This document shows positions 33,770 through 42,207 of a stretch of DNA of 48,074 nt, in pieces (within the stretch, counting starts at the first letter, position 1; every line of letters begins with the position of its first letter). The stretch is from Mycoplasmatota bacterium. Its GTDB lineage: Bacteria; Bacillota_I; Bacilli_A; Izemoplasmatales; Hujiaoplasmataceae. The stretch covers positions 1-48,074 of the forward strand of contig JAQIBJ010000106.1 of assembly GCA_027859085.1 (NCBI GenBank). Direction: 5' to 3'. The position numbers and the translations under genes are program-made. A model generated the notes under the pieces. The model had not been told where the DNA came from, did not search any database, and saw nothing but the letters and a program-made list of their open reading frames with translations.

Positions 33770-35070
33770 TATTTAGCTCCTTTCCTTAGTAAGTCTATAC
33801 CCTTACTAACTGAATCTGTAATTTCAACATGAGATGGACACACATATGAACACAATCCACATTGCATACATTTCTTTGTATCTAGATAATCTAATAATTT
33901 TACATCTTTTCTTTCATAAGCTTTTTTAATTTCTGTTGGTGTTAAATAAACTGGACATACATCAGCACAACGTCCACACCCTAAACACTCAGGATATTCC
34001 CACGTGATAAATGGTTTAACAATCACTGCACCTAATGTATCATCCATGACTAAATCATCAATAAATATTGCTCGCCCTGTCATTGGACCACCTGCAATAT
34101 AATTTGCTTTCATTGGATCTAGACCCTCTACGTATCCACCACATTGTTCAATGAGTTCACTCACTTTAGTCCCTAGTGGTGCAAAGAATGTTTTTGGATC
34201 ATTAATACCTTCGCCAGTGATACTGATTGGGCGAGATATTAATGGAATGTTTTTTTCAACTGCATCTGCATATACAATGGCAGTTGCAGAGTTATTCACA
34301 ATCACACCTATTTCAGCAGGAAGTGATGTATATGTTTTTCCTGTGACTTGCTCTACGATATATTTTTCCCAACCTGCTGGGTAAATATCTTTAACTGGAG
34401 ATAACTTAACATGAGGATATTTTTCCGTAAGTTTGTTAAGTTCCTCTTCAATTTTAGTGTTATACACCTTATAAGCAACAACCACTTCATCTGCACCTGC
34501 TGCTCTCATCATATAAGTAGCACCTTTTAATAGTTTTTCAGGGAATTTTATTATGAATTGGTAATCACATGTTAAATATGGTTCACATTCAACAGCATTA
34601 ATAATTACTGTGTCAATATTTTCCTTTGTTTGATACTTAATGTAACTTGGAAATCCAGCACCACCCATACCTGTGATTCCTGCATCTCTCATAATATCAA
34701 TCAACTCTTCACGAGTTAACTCATTCACATTTTTTCTTTCTTTGATGCTTTCATCTAATGTATTTTTATGGTCGTTTTCAATTTCAATCGCATCAACCAT
34801 TTTTCCAGTTGAATGCCATACTTTTTTTATAGATTTCACTTCACCACTTATACTTGCATGTGTTATGAATGAAGCATAAGTTTTAAATTGAGCAATGACT
34901 TGACCAATTTTTACTAAGTCTCCAACTTTAACTTGTGGTTCTAGTTTTAAATTTCTATGAACCAATGGAATATAAACTGAATCAGGATTTAAATAATCCG
35001 CTAATGGATGTCTTTTACAAAGTTCCTTTTTCCCTTCAATTTGTATCCCTTTTGCTTTGTGAAAAATCAT
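33769..35070 (-). CDS. rnfC: Rnf complex subunit C
   Basis: RnfC is the peripheral NADH-side subunit. The 433 residues include an N-terminal lipoyl-like region, the NADH/FMN-binding segment around GMGGAGFPSYIKY, and two 4Fe-4S motifs near the C terminus: CLGCGRCADVCP and CMQCGLCSYVCP. These features match clostridial RnfC of about 440 residues. It is first in the operon, with a GGAGG Shine-Dalgarno and an extended -10 about 40 bases upstream. It should exchange electrons with NADH from reactions such as Ord. Confidence 0.95.
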   Translation of the reverse strand: MIFHKAKGIQIEGKKELCKRHPLADYLNPDSVYIPLVHRNLKLEPQVKVGDLVKIGQVIAQFKTYASFITHASISGEVKSIKKVWHSTGKMVDAIEIENDHKNTLDESIKERKNVNELTREELIDIMRDAGITGMGGAGFPSYIKYQTKENIDTVIINAVECEPYLTCDYQFIIKFPEKLLKGATYMMRAAGADEVVVAYKVYNTKIEEELNKLTEKYPHVKLSPVKDIYPAGWEKYIVEQVTGKTYTSLPAEIGVIVNNSATAIVYADAVEKNIPLISRPISITGEGINDPKTFFAPLGTKVSELIEQCGGYVEGLDPMKANYIAGGPMTGRAIFIDDLVMDDTLGAVIVKPFITWEYPECLGCGRCADVCPVYLTPTEIKKAYERKDVKLLDYLDTKKCMQCGLCSYVCPSHVEITDSVSKGIDLLRKGAK

Positions 35071-35111
35071 TATCTATCCTCCATTTAATTATTTTCATTT
35101 AAACCAAAAGT

Positions 35112-35120
35112 ATTATAACA
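35112..35120 (-). promoter_or_regulatory. extended -10 promoter of the rnf operon
   Basis: The complement reads TGTTATAAT. No strong -35 lies upstream. It is the only promoter-like sequence seen before rnfC and no cre-like motif overlaps it. Confidence 0.6.
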
Positions 35121-35168
35121 TAATCAAAATACCAAAACAAACCTTTTTTCAATAATAAATAACAGTTA

Positions 35169-36182
35169 TTATTGAAAGTATTTTTCAACCATTTTAATGG
35201 CTTTTTTGATATCTTCTCTATTCAAATCGTTGTGTGTTACGAATCTAAAACCATCTTCATAATCAAGTATTTTAACGCCATTTTTAAATAGATAATCTAA
35301 TAAATCGAATTTTCTTTCATCATCAATATCGAAAAACACCATGTTTATATCTCTTTGTCGCTCATCGATGACGATATTTGGTATTTTTCTTAATATATCT
35401 TCCATATAAGCAGCATTTTTATGGTCTTCAATTAATCTCTTAGACATCTTTTCTACTGCTATTTTACCAGCAGCGGCTAAGATACCTACTTGGCGCATAC
35501 CTCCACCCATGATTTTCCTTTTCGTTCTAGCTTCTTCAACAAATTCTTTTGATCCGACTAAAACTGATCCGATTGGTGCACAAAGTCCTTTTGATAAACA
35601 CACACTAACTGTATCAGCGTATTTTGCTATTTCAGAAACGTCAACTTTTAATGCAACCGCTGCATTAAATATTCTTGCGCCATCTAAATGAACTTTTAAA
35701 TCATGCTTTTTAGCAACCTTACTTACTTTATCAAAATATTCTAAAGGTAAAACTCTTCCGTTATATGCATTTTCCAAACAGATTAATTTAGTTCTGGTTG
35801 TTGAAATGGTTCTTTTCTTAATCATTTTCTCTAATTTATTTAAGTCCCATATACCAAGGTCACTTTCTAAAGTGAAAAGTTGTACGCTAGATATGATTGG
35901 AGATGCGCCTGATTCATGTTGAACGATATGTGCAAACTGATCAACAATCACTTCATCACCTTGCTTACAATGTGTAAATAAAGCCAATTGATTTGAAAAT
36001 GTTCCTGAAGGTATAAATACAGCAGCTTCTTTTCCTAATGTTTTCGCGACTAATGCTTCTAATTCATTCATGGTTGGATCATCACTAAAAACGTCATCTC
36101 CTACCATCGCCTTCGTCATTGCTTCTCGCATTTCTTTTGTTGGTTTTGTGACAGTGTCACTTCTTAAATCAATATATCTCAT
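35169..36182 (-). CDS. ltaE: threonine aldolase (low-specificity L-type family)
   Basis: This PLP enzyme cleaves L-threonine or L-allo-threonine to glycine and acetaldehyde. The 337 residues have the family hallmarks: [11 protein letters not shown] at 5-15, the stacking histidine region around [14 protein letters not shown] at 167-170 and the Schiff-base lysine K198 in SVCLSKGL. Its ATG overlaps the stop of the chorismate mutase gene by four bases. A TTCAATAATAA/TTATTATTGAA hairpin at 35148-35176 overlaps its stop, but without a T-run on this strand. Confidence 0.93.
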   Translation of the reverse strand: MRYIDLRSDTVTKPTKEMREAMTKAMVGDDVFSDDPTMNELEALVAKTLGKEAAVFIPSGTFSNQLALFTHCKQGDEVIVDQFAHIVQHESGASPIISSVQLFTLESDLGIWDLNKLEKMIKKRTISTTRTKLICLENAYNGRVLPLEYFDKVSKVAKKHDLKVHLDGARIFNAAVALKVDVSEIAKYADTVSVCLSKGLCAPIGSVLVGSKEFVEEARTKRKIMGGGMRQVGILAAAGKIAVEKMSKRLIEDHKNAAYMEDILRKIPNIVIDERQRDINMVFFDIDDERKFDLLDYLFKNGVKILDYEDGFRFVTHNDLNREDIKKAIKMVEKYFQ

Positions 36183-36442
36183 AATGCCCCCTCTTTAATT
36201 GTCTCTTGATAAATCTTAGATACTGAAATCATCTCTGTTAATACACGAATATATAAATCCTTAATTAATGGATCTTCAATATCAATGTGCTCAATCATTT
36301 CTTTTTCTCTTGCTTTATCTTCAACTAAAATATTGTTATCTATTTTATATTTTGCTATTTGTTTAATCAGTTTCATACGTTCAATAAATAAACGTCGAAT
36401 TTCATCATCGATTTGATTCAATTTTTTTCTATATTTTTTCAT
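36179..36442 (-). CDS. chorismate mutase, AroQ-class domain protein
   Basis: This small all-helical protein of 87 residues matches the AroQ domain: a first helix with L..ID.EI..L..ERM, then IAKYK and a D.AREKEM segment near 42-49, which carry the arginines, lysine and acidic residues of the chorismate site. It would convert chorismate to prephenate, yet no other aromatic-pathway gene is in the window, and it is coupled to threonine aldolase. A moonlighting or regulatory role cannot be excluded. It has an extended -10 (TGATAAAAT, complement of 36460-36468). Confidence 0.82.
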   Translation of the reverse strand: MKKYRKKLNQIDDEIRRLFIERMKLIKQIAKYKIDNNILVEDKAREKEMIEHIDIEDPLIKDLYIRVLTEMISVSKIYQETIKEGAL

Positions 36443-36532
36443 CGCACACTCCTAAATTTATTTTATCACAAATTAGGTATTCTTTCACTACTATATTTGG
36501 TTTTACTCCTTTTCTATTATATAATAAGATAC

Positions 36533-36550
36533 AAATGATACTTATCATTT
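36533..36550. promoter_or_regulatory. perfect 18-bp palindrome between divergent genes
   Basis: AAATGATA-CT-TATCATTT lies in the 222-bp interval between the chorismate mutase gene (-) and the decarboxylase gene (+). It resembles metal-regulator (Fur/PerR-like) boxes but lacks their 7-1-7 spacing. A dimeric regulator site is likely; its identity is unknown. The rest of the interval holds a TATTAT -10 near 36621-36626 for the + gene. Confidence 0.5.
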
Positions 36551-36664
36551 TTAAATATATTATTCAAGAAAAAATATTCATTGTAACAAGACATTTTATA
36601 TTGCAATTTAAGAATTTTATGGTATTATTTTCTTATTGAAATACATATAAAAGAAGGGGATGTT

Positions 36665-38149
36665 ATGATAAACAAAAAACACAACAAAACGCCGTTTTTT
36701 ACCAAGTTAAAAGAATACGGAAAAAGCAAGGTTACACCACTAGATGTGCCAGGCCATAAACTTGGTAAAATCGAAAATGATTTAATCAAGTATATAGGAA
36801 AACGAACTTACTTACTTGATGCAAACTCACCAATAGGGTTAGATCATCTTAACAAACCAACTGGCGTTATCCGTGATGCAGAAAATCTTATGGCTGATGC
36901 ATGTCATGCTGATAAATCGTACTTCCTTACCAATGGTACTACCACTGGTATTTTAGCGATGATTATGAGTGTGTGTAAAGCCAATGATAAAATAATTTTA
37001 CCTAGAAATGTTCATAAATCAGTGATTAATGGACTGATTCTTTCTGGTGCATTCCCAATATTCATAAAACCGAATATTGATCAAGAACTTGGAATTGCCA
37101 ATGATGTGACATTTGAATCTGTTAAAAAAGCAATTGAAGAAAATCCTGATGCAGTTGCAGTATTTGTCATTAATCCAACTTATTTTGGTGTTGTATCAGA
37201 TTTGAAAAAAATAACTGATTACGCCCACGAAAGAGATACTATCGTCATGGTAGATGAAGCCCACGGGGCACAATATTATTTTTCACAAAAAATGCCCTTA
37301 TCGGCAATGGAAGCAGGCGCAGATATTTCAGCCACTTCTATGCATAAAACAGCAGGGTCATTCACACAATCTTCAGTTATTTTAACTCAAGGAAAAAGAA
37401 TTAACCACCAAAGATTACGTGCAACTTTAAACATGTTACAATCAACATCACCGAGTTCTCTTCTAATGGCAAGTATTGATGTTGCAAGAAAAACCATGTT
37501 TTTTAAAGGTGAAGAACGTATTGCTAAATTACTAACAATGGCCAATGCAACAAGAGAAAGAATGAAAGACATTCCTGGAATAAAAGTCATTGATAAAGAA
37601 TATATAGAAAAAAAAGGTTGTTTCGGTTTGGATGAAACAAAAATAATCATCAAAGTATCTGAACTAGGGTTATCTGGATTTCAAGTCTACCAATTAATGA
37701 AAGAAAAGTATAATATTCAACTTGAATTAGCTGAATCTCATATAGTCTTAGCGATTTTAACCATTGGAACAACAAAAAAAGACTTAGAAAGATTATATCT
37801 TGGATTCAAACAGCTTTCAGATGATTATAATGATGTAAGGGATAAATTCCCTAAAGTTGTTTTTGAATATATGTTTCCTGAAACTTATTCAAGACCAAGG
37901 GATGCATACCATGCACCAAAATTAATTGTTTCACTAGATGATGCAGTCAATGAAATTGCTGGTGAATCAGTCATGATTTATCCGCCTGGAATTCCAATCG
38001 TTATCCCTGGTGAGGTCATCACTCAAGAAGTTATCGATGACATAAAATTCTATTCAAACAAAAGTAAAGCTTTACAAAGTGATTTAGATGATGCGATGAT
38101 TACCATCGTTGATAAAGAAAATTGGCACAAATATAGTGAGGATATTTAA
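36665..38149 (+). CDS. speA: Orn/Lys/Arg decarboxylase family protein, probably arginine decarboxylase
   Basis: This fold-type I PLP decarboxylase of 494 residues has VDEAHGAQY near residues 197-205 and the Schiff-base lysine K228 in SMHKTAGSFTQSS, with a C-terminal domain ending in a YPPGIPI motif. It resembles the Bacillus SpeA/Cad group rather than the long inducible enzymes. Lysine and arginine decarboxylases share these motifs; the agmatinase gene starting one base after its stop makes arginine the best substrate. Together they give putrescine from arginine, competing with the catabolic operon for arginine. A GAAGGGGATG Shine-Dalgarno precedes it. Confidence 0.88.
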   Translation: MINKKHNKTPFFTKLKEYGKSKVTPLDVPGHKLGKIENDLIKYIGKRTYLLDANSPIGLDHLNKPTGVIRDAENLMADACHADKSYFLTNGTTTGILAMIMSVCKANDKIILPRNVHKSVINGLILSGAFPIFIKPNIDQELGIANDVTFESVKKAIEENPDAVAVFVINPTYFGVVSDLKKITDYAHERDTIVMVDEAHGAQYYFSQKMPLSAMEAGADISATSMHKTAGSFTQSSVILTQGKRINHQRLRATLNMLQSTSPSSLLMASIDVARKTMFFKGEERIAKLLTMANATRERMKDIPGIKVIDKEYIEKKGCFGLDETKIIIKVSELGLSGFQVYQLMKEKYNIQLELAESHIVLAILTIGTTKKDLERLYLGFKQLSDDYNDVRDKFPKVVFEYMFPETYSRPRDAYHAPKLIVSLDDAVNEIAGESVMIYPPGIPIVIPGEVITQEVIDDIKFYSNKSKALQSDLDDAMITIVDKENWHKYSEDI

Positions 38150-38150
38150 A

Positions 38151-39011
38151 ATGAATTATAAAAAAGTTGATTTATCGTTTCAAAGTTGTGATGCTGAATA
38201 TAAAGACTCTCAAGTCGTCTTATTCTCTGCACCATTAGATACAACCACATCTTACCGTCCAGGTACAAGATTTGCAGGCAACGCCATTAGAGTTGAATCT
38301 GTTGGGATTGAATGGTATTCAGTCTATAAAGACATGGATTTAAAAGATTATAAAACATCAGATATTGGTGATTTAGACATTCCAATGGGTGATGTTAAAA
38401 CATCACTTGATATCATTTATGAAACAGCGAAAAGCATCATTAAAGACAATAAAAAAGTCATGATGGTTGGTGGTGAACACTTGGTCACTTATCCAGTTGT
38501 AAAAGCTTATCATGAAAAATATAAAGACCTTAAAATCATTCATTTAGATGCCCATACTGATTTAAGAGATGAATTCTTAGGGATGAAATTATCACATGCA
38601 ACTGTGATTAAACGTTGTTATGATCTTGTAGGCGATAACAACATCTATCAATTTGGTATTCGTAGTGGAGACAAACACGAATTTGAATTTGCAAATGCTG
38701 GTCATACATACATGGAAAAATTCACCATCGATACTTTAGAAAAAATTATTGATGAAATCAAAGATTTTCCTGTATATATCACCATTGACTTAGATGTATT
38801 AGACCCATCAGTATTTCCAGGAACTGGAACACCTGAACCAGGTGGTATTTCTTATAAAGAATTACTACATGCTACAAAATTATTTGAAAAACTAAATAAT
38901 ATAGTGGGTGCAGACATTGTGGAATTAGCACCAAAAATTGATCCTACTGAAGTTTCAACTGCTGTCGCAGCTAAAACATTAAGAGAAATGATTTTATTAC
39001 TACATCAATAA
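38151..39011 (+). CDS. speB: agmatinase
   Basis: This ureohydrolase hydrolyses agmatine to putrescine and urea at a binuclear manganese site. Metal ligands are seen in GGEH, LDAHTDLRDE and ITIDLDVLDPS, followed by the family GTGTPEPGG loop. I start at ATG 38151 (286 residues), close after GTGAGGA and one base beyond the decarboxylase stop; an in-frame ATG at 38109 lies inside the decarboxylase gene. A terminator follows. No urease genes are visible. Confidence 0.93.
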   Translation: MNYKKVDLSFQSCDAEYKDSQVVLFSAPLDTTTSYRPGTRFAGNAIRVESVGIEWYSVYKDMDLKDYKTSDIGDLDIPMGDVKTSLDIIYETAKSIIKDNKKVMMVGGEHLVTYPVVKAYHEKYKDLKIIHLDAHTDLRDEFLGMKLSHATVIKRCYDLVGDNNIYQFGIRSGDKHEFEFANAGHTYMEKFTIDTLEKIIDEIKDFPVYITIDLDVLDPSVFPGTGTPEPGGISYKELLHATKLFEKLNNIVGADIVELAPKIDPTEVSTAVAAKTLREMILLLHQ

Positions 39012-39037
39012 CAAAAGATTAACCTATAAAAATTATT

Positions 39038-39073
39038 AAAAATGACGTAAGATTACTTTTACGTCATTTTTTT
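39038..39073 (+). terminator. terminator after speB
   Basis: AAATGACGTAA/TTACGTCATTT pairs at 39040-39069 and is followed by a T-run. Confidence 0.9.
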
Positions 39074-39074
39074 A

Positions 39075-39083
39075 TGTTATAAT
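39075..39083 (+). promoter_or_regulatory. extended -10 promoter of the HAD gene
   Basis: TGTTATAAT lies 22 bases before the start codon. The upstream -35 region overlaps the speB terminator and has no consensus match. Confidence 0.65.
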
Positions 39084-39105
39084 TGAATACAATAAAGAGG
39101 TATAT

Positions 39106-39771
39106 ATGAAATTAGCAATCTATGATTTTGATGGTACTTATGTTTCTAAACAAACATTACCATTAATGTATAAACTATGGAAAGAGAAACATTTAAATGA
39201 TAAAGCCTACAAAAGAATATGGTATGGCGTTATTTGGCGTTATGTTTTATATAAATTAAAGATTTTTGGTTGGACAAAAAGAAAAATCAATCCTTATACC
39301 ATGAGAAAAACCGCCGATTTATTTCGTTCTGTACCAAGAGAAACATTAGATCAATTTTTAATTGATCACTATAATAATCTACAAAAATACATTTTTGAAC
39401 CGATGAAGAAACAAATACTTCAAGATAAAGCCAATGGGTTTCATATTGTTTTATTAAGTGGTAATCTTGATATCATTCTAAAACCATTTAAAAATGATGG
39501 TTTTGACACCATCATTGGTTCTGTATCTGAAGAAAATGGACAAATCTTGCCTTCAGATAAAATACATATTCTGATAGAAGATGAAAAGAAAAAGGCTTTA
39601 ATAGAAAGATTTAAGGACGCTGATTATAAAAACTCTAAAGCTTATGCGGATAATGGTTATGATATCCCTATCTTAGAACTTGTTGGTGACGCATATGCTG
39701 TGAATCCTGATAAAGAATTAGAAAAACATGCTATTAAAAATAATTGGAATATAGTAAAAAAAGACAACTAG
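39106..39771 (+). CDS. HAD-superfamily phosphatase (HAD-IB-like)
   Basis: This is a 221-residue hydrolase with the nucleophile motif DFDGT at residues 7-11, a serine motif LLSGN near 118-122 and a GDAYAVNPD motif near 203-211 resembling the phosphoserine-phosphatase branch (HAD-IB). The helical cap between motifs I and II is rich in Lys, Arg and Trp. The substrate is unknown. It is a single gene with its own promoter and terminator. An AAAGAGG Shine-Dalgarno precedes the ATG. Confidence 0.85.
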   Translation: MKLAIYDFDGTYVSKQTLPLMYKLWKEKHLNDKAYKRIWYGVIWRYVLYKLKIFGWTKRKINPYTMRKTADLFRSVPRETLDQFLIDHYNNLQKYIFEPMKKQILQDKANGFHIVLLSGNLDIILKPFKNDGFDTIIGSVSEENGQILPSDKIHILIEDEKKKALIERFKDADYKNSKAYADNGYDIPILELVGDAYAVNPDKELEKHAIKNNWNIVKKDN

Positions 39772-39796
39772 TTTAAACTAATTGTCTTTTGTTTTT
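39759..39796. terminator. bidirectional terminator between HAD gene and trxB
   Basis: AAAAGACAACTAGTTT and AAACTAATTGTCTTTT pair with one mismatch at 39759-39790, with A-runs to the left and a T-rich tail to the right. The HAD stop lies inside the left arm. Confidence 0.85.
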
Positions 39797-39799
39797 ATA

Positions 39800-40660
39800 T
39801 TATAAAGCTCTTACGTATTTGTTAAGTGAAATTGCAGCATGTGCACCGTCACTCACGGCTTTAGCAATTTGTAGTAATCCACCAACACAATCACCTGCAG
39901 CAAATAGCCCAGGAATGTTTGTCATGAATTTATCATCAACAACAATGTTATTCTTGTCAATCATCGCGCCCATTCTTAATGCAAAGTCATTTGCTGATGG
40001 GGTACCCATCGCAATAAATAAAGCGTCAACTTCATACTCACCATTTTCAGTAATGATCTTATTAATAACTTCATCACCTTGTATTTCAATGATTTTCCCT
40101 CTAACAACTTTTTTATCAACTTCAACAGTTAATTCATGAGCATTTGTAAATACTGTTATATTATCTGAGAAGTTCGATAATGTTTCTAACTCTTCAGACA
40201 TAAATTTTTTGTTTCCAACAACACCAATTTTTTTATTTCGGTAAATAAAACCATCACAGATGGCACAAAAAGAAATACCTTTTCCTGTATATTCTTTAAA
40301 ACCCTTAACGCTTAAGTTAGGTTTTGATTGTCCTGTCGCTAGAAGTACAGTCTTACCTTCATAAGTTTCTATATCGGTTTTTACAGTAAATTTATGTTCA
40401 CCCATTAAATCATTTTCAATTTCTAAAACTTCTTCTTCTTTAATGGTGACACCTAATCTTTTAGCTTGTAAAAGTCCTTTTTCAACAAGGTCTTTTCCAT
40501 CCATCGTCGATTCAAATCCCCAGTAATTATCAATATGACTGGTTTTCTCAAGTGTTCCGTAATCTTTCATGATTAATAAAACATCAAGTTTTGATCTTTG
40601 TAAATAAATAGCGGCGGATGCCCCTGCAGGTCCTCCGCCAATTACTATTACATCATGCAT
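39800..40660 (-). CDS. trxB: thioredoxin reductase-like flavoprotein
   Basis: TrxB reduces thioredoxin with NADPH through FAD and a disulfide. The 286-residue protein has the FAD motif GGGPAG at 8-13, the redox pair C132-x-x-C135 in CAICDG and a C-terminal FAD motif around GLFAAGDCVGG. It is somewhat shorter than typical (about 305-320). Other pyridine nucleotide-disulfide enzymes of this shape use ferredoxin or flavin as donor, so NADPH use is not certain. It starts two bases after trxA, in the same transcript. Confidence 0.9.
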   Translation of the reverse strand: MHDVIVIGGGPAGASAAIYLQRSKLDVLLIMKDYGTLEKTSHIDNYWGFESTMDGKDLVEKGLLQAKRLGVTIKEEEVLEIENDLMGEHKFTVKTDIETYEGKTVLLATGQSKPNLSVKGFKEYTGKGISFCAICDGFIYRNKKIGVVGNKKFMSEELETLSNFSDNITVFTNAHELTVEVDKKVVRGKIIEIQGDEVINKIITENGEYEVDALFIAMGTPSANDFALRMGAMIDKNNIVVDDKFMTNIPGLFAAGDCVGGLLQIAKAVSDGAHAAISLNKYVRAL

Positions 40661-40662
40661 CC

Positions 40663-40974
40663 TTAAATCCCTAATTTTTTAATTAAGTCGTCTTTTCTCA
40701 TTAATCCGATCACTTGAGTTTTAACTTCACCGTTTTCGAATAAATAGATTGTTGGAATACTTGATACTTTGTATTGGTTTGCTAAATAACCTTCTTCATC
40801 AACGTTAACTTTTGCAACTTTTACTTTGCCTTCAAATTCTTCAGCGATTTCTTCAAGAATTGGCGCTACCATTAAACATGGTCTACACCATTGTGCCCAA
40901 AAATCAACGATAACTGGAACATCTGATTCTAAAACTTCTTTTTTAAATGTGTCTGTTGTAACTTTTACTGGCAT
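40663..40974 (-). CDS. trxA: thioredoxin
   Basis: This is a 103-residue thioredoxin fold protein with active site WCRPC (C30, C33) instead of the usual WCGPC; the Gly-to-Arg change could shift its redox potential or partner choice. The cis-proline lies in VSSIPTIYLF. It is the first gene of the trxA-trxB unit and has an AGGAGG Shine-Dalgarno. The glutathione-peroxidase family enzyme encoded at 14025-14561 is a plausible client. Confidence 0.95.
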   Translation of the reverse strand: MPVKVTTDTFKKEVLESDVPVIVDFWAQWCRPCLMVAPILEEIAEEFEGKVKVAKVNVDEEGYLANQYKVSSIPTIYLFENGEVKTQVIGLMRKDDLIKKLGI

Positions 40975-41010
40975 ATGTATATCCTCCTAATTTGATATGA
41001 ATTCTTGTAT

Positions 41011-41034
41011 ATTTTAACATGCCCCGACGGGTAT
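41011..41034 (-). promoter_or_regulatory. trxA promoter with CsoR/CstR-like operator
   Basis: The complement of 41011-41019 is TGTTAAAAT, an extended -10. Abutting it, 41019-41034 reads ATGCCC-CGAC-GGGTAT: six-base arms with one mismatch and a four-base spacer, unusually GC-rich here. CsoR/CstR-family (copper or persulfide sensor) operators have the form ATACCC-N4-GGGTAT. Regulation of trxAB by such a sensor is inferred; no sensor gene is in the window. Confidence 0.5.
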
Positions 41035-41055
41035 ATCAAATAGTTTGCTTAAGGT

Positions 41056-41514
41056 TTATAAATTATTTTCGTCTATTCTGAACGTTGTCCATTCATCCAT
41101 AGACTGTGCGTCCTTTTTAAGATAAAAATCGATGGCTTTTTGATTCCAGTTTAAGCAAACCCATTCCATGCGTCCGCAATTCTCTTTTTTCGCTTTATTC
41201 TTTAAATAATCAAACAATTGATTTCCAATACCTTTGTGACGATGCTCTTTGTAAATAAATAAGTCTTCTAAATACAATCCTTTTCTACCCTTAAACGTAG
41301 AATAATTATAATAATATAATGCGAATCCTACTGGCTCATTGTCTAGATATGCGATAATGACATGTGCATCTTCTTGATCAAATATTGATGTTTCAATATC
41401 TTTTAAGTCAGCTTCCACGTCAGCTTCCATTTTTTCAAATTTTGCTATACCTTTAATAAAATCTAATATTAATTGACTATCTTCTCTTTTTGCGTCTTTA
41501 ATCTCTAAATTCAT
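41056..41514 (-). CDS. GNAT-family N-acetyltransferase
   Basis: This is a 152-residue acetyl-CoA-dependent acetyltransferase. The acetyl-CoA pyrophosphate loop is seen as HRHKGIGNQL near residues 95-104, following the beta-strand GLYLEDLFIY, and WNQKAIDFY near the C terminus is typical of the diamine/thialysine acetyltransferase-like subgroup. Polyamine acetylation would fit with the putrescine genes, but this is speculative. Its start overlaps the guanylate-kinase-like gene by four bases, so they are coupled. Confidence 0.87.
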   Translation of the reverse strand: MNLEIKDAKREDSQLILDFIKGIAKFEKMEADVEADLKDIETSIFDQEDAHVIIAYLDNEPVGFALYYYNYSTFKGRKGLYLEDLFIYKEHRHKGIGNQLFDYLKNKAKKENCGRMEWVCLNWNQKAIDFYLKKDAQSMDEWTTFRIDENNL

Positions 41515-42089
41515 TTTATCTCCTCAAATAATGATAATTGGTTGACATTGTTTTTCTTTTTGACTAAAATATCAATGTAATTCTTATAAATTAAATCTGC
41601 TACTTTTGATAATGTTAAATCTGTTGTATCAATAACAAGATCTAATTCTTCAATGTTTTCTAAATTAAATTCTTTTCTGTCTTCATTAATTCTTGCTTTA
41701 ATATCTTTAATTTTATCTTTTCTTTGTTTCATTCTATTAATTCTAACTTCTTCTTGGGTTTTTAAAAAGATAGAAACAATATCAATATCTAAATCAAGAA
41801 AAGATTGTAGACCTTTTGGTTCTAATATGATAAATTTATCGTCACCTAATTCATTTCTAGGTGTACCATAATAACACCCGTTATATTCAGTCGTTTCAAT
41901 GAAATAACCTTGTTGCTTTTTCAATAAAAATTCTTTTTCGCTTAAAAAATGATAATCGAAACCATCTATTTCATTGAGTCTTTTAGGTCTTGTTGTACAA
42001 GTTACAACTCTAGAAATATGGTATCTATTAATCATGATTTTAGCAGATTCTGTTTTTCCTGAGGCGCTTGGCCCAATCAATACTAACAT
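41511..42089 (-). CDS. guanylate kinase-like protein
   Basis: This 192-residue P-loop kinase has GPSASGKT at residues 6-13, TCTTRPKRLNEIDGFDYHF near 30-48 (the GMP-binding TTRxxRxxExxGxDY pattern) and a lid region with arginines around 115-125. This is the guanylate kinase family, which makes GDP from GMP. The GMP-binding residues are present, yet the chain is somewhat divergent and could be a second, specialised copy. It has an AAGGAGATG Shine-Dalgarno and the extended -10 TGTTATAAT (complement of 42109-42117). Confidence 0.82.
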   Translation of the reverse strand: MLVLIGPSASGKTESAKIMINRYHISRVVTCTTRPKRLNEIDGFDYHFLSEKEFLLKKQQGYFIETTEYNGCYYGTPRNELGDDKFIILEPKGLQSFLDLDIDIVSIFLKTQEEVRINRMKQRKDKIKDIKARINEDRKEFNLENIEELDLVIDTTDLTLSKVADLIYKNYIDILVKKKNNVNQLSLFEEIK

Positions 42090-42108
42090 GCCATCTCCTT
42101 TACATTTT

Positions 42109-42117
42109 ATTATAACA
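42109..42117 (-). promoter_or_regulatory. extended -10 promoter of the guanylate kinase-GNAT pair
   Basis: The complement reads TGTTATAAT, about 20 bases before the start codon, with no clear -35. Confidence 0.6.
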
Positions 42118-42150
42118 AATTTTTTGATGAATAAAAATAATTAATCGCAT

Positions 42151-42179
42151 TTGCCAAAAAAAATATTAAGTAGTATAAT
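42151..42179 (+). promoter_or_regulatory. promoter of the potassium transporter gene
   Basis: TTGCCA (42151-42156) and TATAAT (42174-42179) are separated by exactly 17 bases. This is the clearest two-box promoter in the window. Confidence 0.75.
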
Positions 42180-42207
42180 TTATATAACTTATTAAGGAGG
42201 ACATCCT

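Noticed and set aside
35148-35176. Terminator of threonine aldolase
   Set aside because: The hairpin is real, but on the minus strand it is followed by GAAAAAAGG rather than a T-run, so termination there is doubtful.
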